Assembly: GCA_026995985.1 (NCBI GenBank)
Contig: JALWNF010000071.1
Location: forward strand, 1-21,144
Source of the DNA: Campylobacteraceae bacterium
GTDB taxonomy: Bacteria > Campylobacterota > Campylobacteria > Campylobacterales > Sulfurovaceae
Direction: 5' to 3'
DNA: 21,144 nucleotides
Shown here: in pieces, positions 16,246 to 21,144 of the stretch
Numbering within the stretch: position 1 is the stretch's first letter
How the letters are laid out: every line of letters starts with the position of its first letter
Translations under genes and position numbers: made by a program
Notes under the pieces: generated by a model
What the model was told of the DNA's origin: nothing
Seen by the model: only the letters and a program-made list of their open reading frames with translations
Database searches by the model: none

Positions 16246-17283
16246 ATGACAAATAGTTTATCTAATGCTAAAGCACTCTATATTGACAACAAACATATCT
16301 ATCTAGCAAAAGGATATAGAGTATATAGGGCTGATAAAAATTTTAAAAATTTAATATTTGATGGAAAAATAGTTGACTCTAAATACTCTTTTTTAAGTCA
16401 CTTTAGTCGACTGTTAAATCGACTTTTGCGTATTGAACCCTCCTCTATGCTTATCTTAGCAAATGGAGACAGGATTATTAGTGCAAAAAAAGGTATTTTT
16501 GTGGCAAAAAAAGATAGTAAAGAGTACATTAAAACCTTCTCTATAGTAAGAGGTAATAAGCCACTTAATATCTGTCTTCACCCAAATGGCAATCTCTATT
16601 TTGGTGAGTATATTCTTAATGGAAGATACGCAGATACTAAGCGAAGTGAAGTTCATATCTATAAATCACAAGATAATGGTCAAACATGGAGTGTCTGTTA
16701 CACTTTTCCTAAAAATACTATTCGTCATGTTCATGGAGTCTTTTATGATAAATATACAAAAAAAATTTGGGTTACAACAGGTGATAGAGATAGTGAATGT
16801 ATCATAGCTAATACAAGTGATGATTTTAAAACTCTAAATATAGTAAAACAGGGAGCTCAAAAATATAGAGCTGTCTCTTTATTATTTTACAAAGAGTATA
16901 TTATTTATGGAACAGATACAGAACATGAAAAGAACTATATCTACTCAATAGATAGAGAGACAAATAAAGAGACTCCTTTAGTTGAACTACAAGGCTCTGT
17001 TTTAATGGCTACTCAAAACCAAGCTACAAAAGAGGCTGCTATCTCAACAGCAGTTGAACCCTCTGCTATAAACAAACATAACTATGCTCATATTTGGTTT
17101 AGTAAAGATGGTTTAGAGTGGAAAGATATATACTGTGCAAAAAAAGATAGATGGAGTGCTAAATATTTTCAGTATGGTAGAATCACTTTTCCTTATAATG
17201 CAATCCAAAATAATACTATTACCTTTTCTGGACATGCATTAGAGAGTATTGACAATAAAATAGTAAAAATTAAATTATTTTAA
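16246..17283 (+). CDS. Beta-propeller-like protein with Asp-box (BNR) motif, function unknown
   Basis: A 345-aa protein that I do not recognise as a named family. Its pattern of short beta-strands (HIYLAKGYRVYRA, GNLYFGEYIL, KKIWVTTGDRD, YIIYGTDTE) suggests a six- or seven-bladed propeller. A canonical Asp-box, SQDNGQTW (residues 141-148), and a shortened one, SKDGLEW (286-292), resemble those of sialidases and BNR-repeat glycosidases. HVHGVFYD (near 163-170) and EHEKNYIYS are candidate functional loops. There is no signal peptide or membrane segment. It is the last gene of the operon, 8 bases after the deacetylase, with AGGA at 16235-16238. A role in handling or trimming the polysaccharide is a guess from context. 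Asp-boxes are structural and do not prove catalysis. Confidence 0.7.
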   Translation: MTNSLSNAKALYIDNKHIYLAKGYRVYRADKNFKNLIFDGKIVDSKYSFLSHFSRLLNRLLRIEPSSMLILANGDRIISAKKGIFVAKKDSKEYIKTFSIVRGNKPLNICLHPNGNLYFGEYILNGRYADTKRSEVHIYKSQDNGQTWSVCYTFPKNTIRHVHGVFYDKYTKKIWVTTGDRDSECIIANTSDDFKTLNIVKQGAQKYRAVSLLFYKEYIIYGTDTEHEKNYIYSIDRETNKETPLVELQGSVLMATQNQATKEAAISTAVEPSAINKHNYAHIWFSKDGLEWKDIYCAKKDRWSAKYFQYGRITFPYNAIQNNTITFSGHALESIDNKIVKIKLF

Positions 17284-18846
17284 ATAGCTATCTTTTACAG
17301 TAGACTTTTTTAATAAAATATAATCTTTAACTCTTGATTTTTGCTTACTGCCAACAAAAAGTCTATTGTCTCGTGGATAATCAATATCAAAATTTTTATT
17401 AGCTCCCCAAGAGTATACACCACTCTTATCCTCTTTAGAGCTTCCAACTCTCTGTTGAATATTTATCTTATAAGTTCCATGAAGATTTTTATTATTTAAT
17501 TTCATCTGTGCAGGTTTTGCTACAAAGTTAGTATAGTTCAAAGCCTCATACCCCTCTTTTATCTGTACATTTGGGTATCCAACCACTTGATGCTCTTTAC
17601 TATACCCATTAAAAGAGATATTTTCCCAAACTACATCTCCTGAAACATTATTATGTCTCTTTTTAGATTCATCATAAATGGTAAATGGCTCAGACTCTAT
17701 ATAGTCTATCTTTACTCCATCTTTTAGTGCTGAAATCTTTTTATATTTTCGTATAAATTTTAAATTTTTAAAATGGTAACACTTTCTCAATGAAATTCTA
17801 TCTTCATTTGTAATCTCATGGGTAATAAATGTTGGATTCCAATAACCAGAGTCTTCTATAAGTTTCATATTATAATTTAATTCAAAAGATGAATCATGTA
17901 TATATAGATGATTTCCTTTTGGTGCTTTAATGGCATGATCATGTAGAGGATTTATAAACTTAACTCCCACAATCTCAACATAATTAGAGTATATATCTAA
18001 TGTAGCAGATATATTATCTCCCAATATGCAATCATGAATGACAACGCCATTTCCCTCTCTTATTCCAATCTGTCCAGCCAACTTAACATTCTTTTGATTA
18101 CCTGAATAGAACTGATACCCTATAGGAATAGGTATTTTAAAGTTATCTTTAATACGTTTTGTTGTATTTCCAATTCTCTTCTTTAATCCTCTAAGAGTAA
18201 TAAAGTTACTACTATAACCATTTTTCCCAATTGTACCAAAAATATCATCAAACTCTATATTTTCAAAAAGATAATTCTCTCTATTAAAAGAGCCATTGGA
18301 GTGAAATAAGCCCCATTTATTATCTTTAGTCTTATTATAAAAACTAATCCCTCTTACAACTACATCATGTGTTGCATATTCCAAATTAAATAGTCGTCGA
18401 AAATGAAACTTATCTTTTTTACTAATTTCAGCTACAGCCTTAAAAATAGTTTTCCCTACTCCAGCACCCTCAATAATGGTTTGAGATGGAACCAATAAAA
18501 CATAGTAAGTATTACTCAAAGGAATCCTATAAACTCCTTTTGCAAAATGGATAATGTGTACTTTATTATCTAACCATTTATAATTTTTTGTATTATTTTT
18601 AATTAATTTTTGATATTCAGATATACTGCTTACTCTATGCTCAATACTACTCTTTAGAGATATTTCCTGAAATCCCCAAGGGGTCTCTTGAGTAGGTTTT
18701 GAACTATTTATCATCTTTAAGTTATAATCCTTATTATAGTGTGTAGTAGTATCTTCATCTACCTTCTTAAATTTAAGAAAATATCCAAATATGGGAATTG
18801 CTATTAATAATATAACCCCTAACACTATATTTTTAAAAGATTTCAT
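17275..18846 (-). CDS. Membrane-anchored right-handed parallel beta-helix protein
   Basis: A 523-aa protein on the opposite strand. Residues about 7-24 form one hydrophobic segment after MKSFKN, with no lipobox Cys, so it is a signal anchor or uncleaved signal peptide exposing the rest to the periplasm. From about residue 95 the sequence shows rungs typical of pectate-lyase-like helices: THVVSQTIIEGAGVGKT is replaced here by SQTIIEGAGVGKTIF (121-135), then HDVVVRGISFYN, GNGVVIHDCILGDN, NYVEIVGVKFINPLHDHAIK and NHLYIHDSSFEL. His302, Asp303 and His304 are candidate catalytic residues. Such proteins are often polysaccharide lyases or C5-epimerases, but no family can be fixed. The start has AAAGGC (18853-18858) 6 bases upstream. 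Its 3' end overlaps the operon's last gene by 9 bases, tail to tail, so the two transcripts are complementary there. Confidence 0.78.
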   Translation of the reverse strand: MKSFKNIVLGVILLIAIPIFGYFLKFKKVDEDTTTHYNKDYNLKMINSSKPTQETPWGFQEISLKSSIEHRVSSISEYQKLIKNNTKNYKWLDNKVHIIHFAKGVYRIPLSNTYYVLLVPSQTIIEGAGVGKTIFKAVAEISKKDKFHFRRLFNLEYATHDVVVRGISFYNKTKDNKWGLFHSNGSFNRENYLFENIEFDDIFGTIGKNGYSSNFITLRGLKKRIGNTTKRIKDNFKIPIPIGYQFYSGNQKNVKLAGQIGIREGNGVVIHDCILGDNISATLDIYSNYVEIVGVKFINPLHDHAIKAPKGNHLYIHDSSFELNYNMKLIEDSGYWNPTFITHEITNEDRISLRKCYHFKNLKFIRKYKKISALKDGVKIDYIESEPFTIYDESKKRHNNVSGDVVWENISFNGYSKEHQVVGYPNVQIKEGYEALNYTNFVAKPAQMKLNNKNLHGTYKINIQQRVGSSKEDKSGVYSWGANKNFDIDYPRDNRLFVGSKQKSRVKDYILLKKSTVKDSYLK

Positions 18847-18943
18847 TTTTTTGCCTTTAATATCTATTTCTTAGAATAGTAAGTTTAATAAAAATGAATT
18901 ATATAGTATAGTAAGTTAAAGAGAATTTCGATATATTCCCTTT
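18847..18943. promoter_or_regulatory. Divergent promoter region between beta-helix and ABC exporter genes
   Basis: These 97 bases separate two divergent start codons. On the minus strand a TATAAT is read at 18903-18898, giving a leader of about 45 nt. On the plus strand two overlapping TATAGT hexamers occur at 18902-18907 and 18907-18912, so the opposing -10 elements nearly coincide and the two promoters may compete. A second plus-strand candidate, TATATT at 18932-18937, ends six bases before the ABC ATG and would give a leaderless message. No -35 boxes are evident. All calls rest on position and short AT-rich matches. Confidence 0.4.
18876..18917. repeat. 10-bp direct repeat ATAGTAAGTT, possible operator half-sites
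   Basis: ATAGTAAGTT occurs exactly at 18876-18885 and again at 18908-18917, 32 bases start to start, close to three helical turns. Both copies lie in the divergent promoter region and the second touches the plus-strand -10 candidate, so a regulator binding on one DNA face is conceivable. The repeat is short and A/T-rich, so chance remains possible. Confidence 0.35.
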
Positions 18944-20629
18944 ATGATAACTATAAAATCCATTTTTAAAGAGATATATAAACACAAACGCATTTTGATT
19001 GTTGCTAATGTTGTAGCGATAATCTCAACACTTATTATTTTACCTGTTCCTCTACTTATTCCTATGTTGATTGATGAGATTATTTTAGGAAAGAGTGGTC
19101 AAATTACTGAACTGATTGACAAATTTATAACAGTAGAGTCAGCAGGTTACTACATATTAATTGTCTTAATTGTTACTATAGTTGCTAAAGCTGTGAGTCT
19201 ACTGCTTAATCTTTTACATATTCGTCTCTATACAAAGGTATCCAAAGAGGTAATCTACGTTATTCGTAAACGACTACTAAATCATCTACAGATTGTCTCG
19301 ATGAAAGAGTATGATATGTTAGGCTCAGGATCTGTGTCAGCAAAGCTAATAACAGATATAGAGACAGTCGATAAGTTTGTTAGTTCTGCTGTTGGGGCGA
19401 TTGTTGTTGAGTTTTTAACTTTGGTTGGAATCTCTATAGTTATTTTGACTCTAAATTGGCAGTTAGCACTAATTATTCTGTTGCTTAACCCTCTAGCGTT
19501 ATCATTTTATATGCATATCTTTAAAATAGTTGCTAAGATAAAAAAAAGAGAGAATCAAGCTATTGAGCAATTTCAGAACTTTTTAACAGAGAGCCTAGAG
19601 CTTTACAATCAAATTCGTGTGCAAAATCGTGAAAAATTCTTCTTTCAAGAGATAGACAAAAGAGCAAAAGAGATACGTGACAGAGGCTACAACTTCTCTT
19701 TAAAGAGTGAGATGGCATTAGAGATTTCACGAATGCTCATTACCTACTCTCATGACATCTTTAGAGCAGTTGGAATCTTTATGGTCTTAATAGGTGCTTT
19801 GAGCATAGGAAAGATGTTAGCAATCTTTGGCTATGCTTGGATTATTATGCGACCTGTAGATAAGCTGATGAACTTTGTCCACCTCTATTTAAATGCTAAA
19901 AGTTCAGTTGAGAGGCTAAATGAGATTTTAGCACTAGATGTTGAACCAAAATATCCACCTAAGGTTAACCCATTTAAAGATAGTGTTACAGCTTCTATTG
20001 AGCTTAAAAATGTATCTTTCTCTTATGATGGAGAGAGTGAGGTTCTCAGTAATATAAATCTATTTATTGATGCAGGAGAGAAGGTTGCCATAGTAGGAGA
20101 GACAGGAAGTGGAAAGAGTACTTTAGCTCAAATATTAATAGGTCTCTACCCCATCTCAAAGGGCGAGATGTTCTATAATGGGCATGAGGTAAGAGAGATA
20201 GGCTATGAGATTATTCGTGAAAATGTAGGGTTTGTTTTACAAGCTCCGTTAATGTTTAACAACACCTTACGATTTAACTTGACACTAGGCAAAAAGTACC
20301 AAGATAAGGAGATTTATGAAGCACTAAAAGTAGCTCAACTTGACACTTTTGTAAAGAGCCTTAGTAAAGGACTTGATACTATAGTTGGTAAAAATGGAAC
20401 TAAACTCTCAGGAGGTCAAAGACAGAGGCTCTCTATTGCTAGAGTGCTATTAGATAATCCAAAAGTAATTATCTTTGATGAGTCAACCTCCTCTTTAGAT
20501 ACTGAGACAGAGACAAAGCTTTTAGATGCACTTGATGAGTATATTAAAGACAAAACAGTAATTACTATAGCCCATAGAGCAAGTAGTATAGCACGTGCAA
20601 ATAGAGTAATAGATTTAAACAAGCTATAA
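18944..20629 (+). CDS. ABC exporter, fused transmembrane and ATP-binding domains (MsbA-like)
   Basis: A 561-aa type IV (B-family) ABC half-transporter, expected to dimerise in the inner membrane and export a lipid, glycolipid or peptide. The N-terminal ~320 residues contain about six hydrophobic helices, including a first helix near 17-45 and LTLNWQLALIILLLNPLAL in the middle. The nucleotide-binding domain is intact: Walker A GETGSGKST (385-393, Lys391), Q-loop FVLQAPLMFNNTL, signature LSGGQ (488-492), Walker B VIIFDE (Asp512, Glu513) and H-loop His544. There is no N-terminal C39 peptidase domain. The ATG has no Shine-Dalgarno site at normal distance; AAAGAGAA lies about 18 bases upstream. 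The operon next door lacks a Wzx flippase, so lipid-linked oligosaccharide flipping is a possible job. Lipid A or drug export are alternatives. Confidence 0.9.
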   Translation: MITIKSIFKEIYKHKRILIVANVVAIISTLIILPVPLLIPMLIDEIILGKSGQITELIDKFITVESAGYYILIVLIVTIVAKAVSLLLNLLHIRLYTKVSKEVIYVIRKRLLNHLQIVSMKEYDMLGSGSVSAKLITDIETVDKFVSSAVGAIVVEFLTLVGISIVILTLNWQLALIILLLNPLALSFYMHIFKIVAKIKKRENQAIEQFQNFLTESLELYNQIRVQNREKFFFQEIDKRAKEIRDRGYNFSLKSEMALEISRMLITYSHDIFRAVGIFMVLIGALSIGKMLAIFGYAWIIMRPVDKLMNFVHLYLNAKSSVERLNEILALDVEPKYPPKVNPFKDSVTASIELKNVSFSYDGESEVLSNINLFIDAGEKVAIVGETGSGKSTLAQILIGLYPISKGEMFYNGHEVREIGYEIIRENVGFVLQAPLMFNNTLRFNLTLGKKYQDKEIYEALKVAQLDTFVKSLSKGLDTIVGKNGTKLSGGQRQRLSIARVLLDNPKVIIFDESTSSLDTETETKLLDALDEYIKDKTVITIAHRASSIARANRVIDLNKL

Positions 20630-20634
20630 ATTTA

Positions 20635-20643
20635 TGATATAAT
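20635..20643 (+). promoter_or_regulatory. Extended -10 promoter for the lipoprotein gene
   Basis: TGATATAAT (TGn followed by consensus TATAAT, hexamer at 20638-20643) lies 28 bases before the lipoprotein ATG and just after the ABC exporter stop codon. An extended -10 would compensate for the missing -35 box. Transcription would begin near 20650, giving a leader of about 20 nt that includes the AAGGA ribosome binding site (20661-20665). The gene may therefore be transcribed independently of the exporter. Confidence 0.55.
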
Positions 20644-20671
20644 TCCTATAAAATTTATTTAAGGAACTTTG

Positions 20672-21144
20672 ATGAGACATATAAAAAAAATATTAACTAT
20701 TGGAGTAAGTGGACTTATATTTTTAGGATGTGCAGGAGAGAAGCCTTCACCTACTTCTGAAGCTAAAAAAGAGATTACAGAAGCTAAAAAAGAGATTTCA
20801 GAGTCCAAAAAAGAGCTTACAGAACAAGAGAAAAAATATGAACAGGTTGTCAATAAAACCATTAATGATTGTAAAGAGAATGGTATTGAATTAGATAGAG
20901 AGAGAACAGAGAAGTTTGTTGGGAGGTTTTCCCCAGCAGATATCAATCAGATTGTAACTATTACTAAAAAGATTCCTAAAAGAAATTGTCAACTTTTTGC
21001 TGAAGAAACCTCTTTAGAAAAGGAAGAGAAAGTAAAAGTAGCTGTAAAAAAAACAGTAGATGAGTGTAAAGCTCTAGGTGTAGAGTTAGATAAAGAGGCT
21101 GTTAAAGAGCATATATCTAAAATTCCTCTTTTTGTAATAAAAAA
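20672..21144 (+). CDS. Coiled-coil lipoprotein with duplicated Cys-containing domain (3' end outside the window)
   Basis: At least 157 residues, open to the right edge. AAGGA at 20661-20665 supports the ATG. The N-terminus MRHIKKILTIGVSGLIFLGC is a type II signal peptide with lipidated Cys20; the -3 residue is Phe, which is tolerated but not ideal. Residues about 30-50 are three heptads (EAKKEIT, EAKKEIS, ESKKELT) with Ile/Leu and Ala/Ser at a/d spacing, so a short coiled coil extends from the membrane. Then comes a repeated unit: NKTINDCKENGIELDRE (Cys67) and KKTVDECKALGVELDKE (Cys132), 65 residues apart, with an extra Cys106 between. I do not recognise the family. The antisense frame over this region is a shadow. 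A periplasmic, envelope-linked structural role is plausible but not shown. Confidence 0.82.
   Translation, partial: MRHIKKILTIGVSGLIFLGCAGEKPSPTSEAKKEITEAKKEISESKKELTEQEKKYEQVVNKTINDCKENGIELDRERTEKFVGRFSPADINQIVTITKKIPKRNCQLFAEETSLEKEEKVKVAVKKTVDECKALGVELDKEAVKEHISKIPLFVIK
20759..20821 (+). repeat. Three tandem 21-bp repeats coding for heptads
   Basis: Three consecutive 21-base units start at 20759, 20780 and 20801. The first two differ only near their ends and the third has diverged further. Each encodes one heptad of the lipoprotein's coiled coil (consensus E-(A/S)-K-K-E-(I/L)-(T/S)). In-frame repeat units of this kind can expand or contract without disrupting the reading frame, so the stalk length may vary between strains. 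Confidence 0.8.

Noticed and set aside
20659..20946. Antisense open frame of 95 codons over the lipoprotein gene
   Set aside because: The plus frame has a ribosome binding site, signal peptide, lipobox, heptads and a domain repeat; the antisense product is low-complexity Ser/Phe-rich shadow sequence.
1..21144. CRISPR arrays, tRNA or rRNA genes, transposases, integrase or phage genes, toxin-antitoxin or defence systems
   Set aside because: No spaced repeats, clover-leaf sequences, transposase motifs or mobile-element ends were seen; all sizeable frames are explained by envelope and polysaccharide genes.

Overview
The window is very AT-rich, with tightly packed genes, TATAAT-like -10 boxes without clear -35 boxes, and A/T-biased codons. 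Together with the protein families this fits Campylobacterota (Sulfurimonas/Sulfurovum/Arcobacter/Thiovulum-like bacteria). That is an inference from style and composition, not a proven placement. I see no rRNA, tRNA, CRISPR array, insertion sequence, phage gene or origin. No gap without a gene exceeds 300 bases; the longest is 1251-1429.

Layout. (1) 1-1250: the 3' end of a large surface-protein gene with two SdrD_B-like calcium-binding repeats and a C-terminal CxC / transmembrane / charged-tail segment, closed by a perfect 10-bp hairpin. (2) 1430-17283: thirteen co-directional genes packed end to end, many overlapping by 4-16 bases, forming a polysaccharide operon. They are wecC (UDP-ManNAc dehydrogenase), a GT4 glycosyltransferase, a Wzy/O-antigen-ligase-like polymerase, a second GT4, an AsnB-type amidotransferase, a hexapeptide acetyltransferase, a third GT4, a second AsnB-type amidotransferase, a heparinase II/III-family protein, a WbuB-like glycosyltransferase, a CarB-like ATP-grasp ligase, a DUF3473/PEP-CTERM-locus-type polysaccharide deacetylase and a beta-propeller-like protein of unknown function. 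(3) 17275-18846, minus strand: a membrane-anchored right-handed beta-helix protein, convergent with and overlapping the operon end by 9 bases. (4) 18847-18943: a compact divergent promoter region with a 10-bp direct repeat. (5) 18944-20629: a full-length ABC exporter half-transporter (fused TMD-NBD). (6) 20672 to the right edge: a lipoprotein with a heptad-repeat coiled coil and a duplicated Cys-containing domain, running off the window.

How they may work together (inference): WecC supplies a uronic acid sugar (ManNAcA). Four glycosyltransferases build a repeat unit that is amidated, acetylated, deacetylated and possibly ligated to a carboxylate or amine by the two AsnB paralogues, the LbH acetyltransferase, the NodB deacetylase and the ATP-grasp enzyme. 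The Wzy-like protein then polymerises it. The locus is incomplete within the window: no initiating glycosyl-1-phosphate transferase, MATE-like Wzx flippase, Wza/Wzc export machinery, WecB epimerase or exosortase is present. The ABC exporter is a candidate, unproven, for the missing flippase step. The heparinase-like, deacetylase and propeller proteins have no visible export signal, so they may act on cytoplasmic lipid-linked intermediates.
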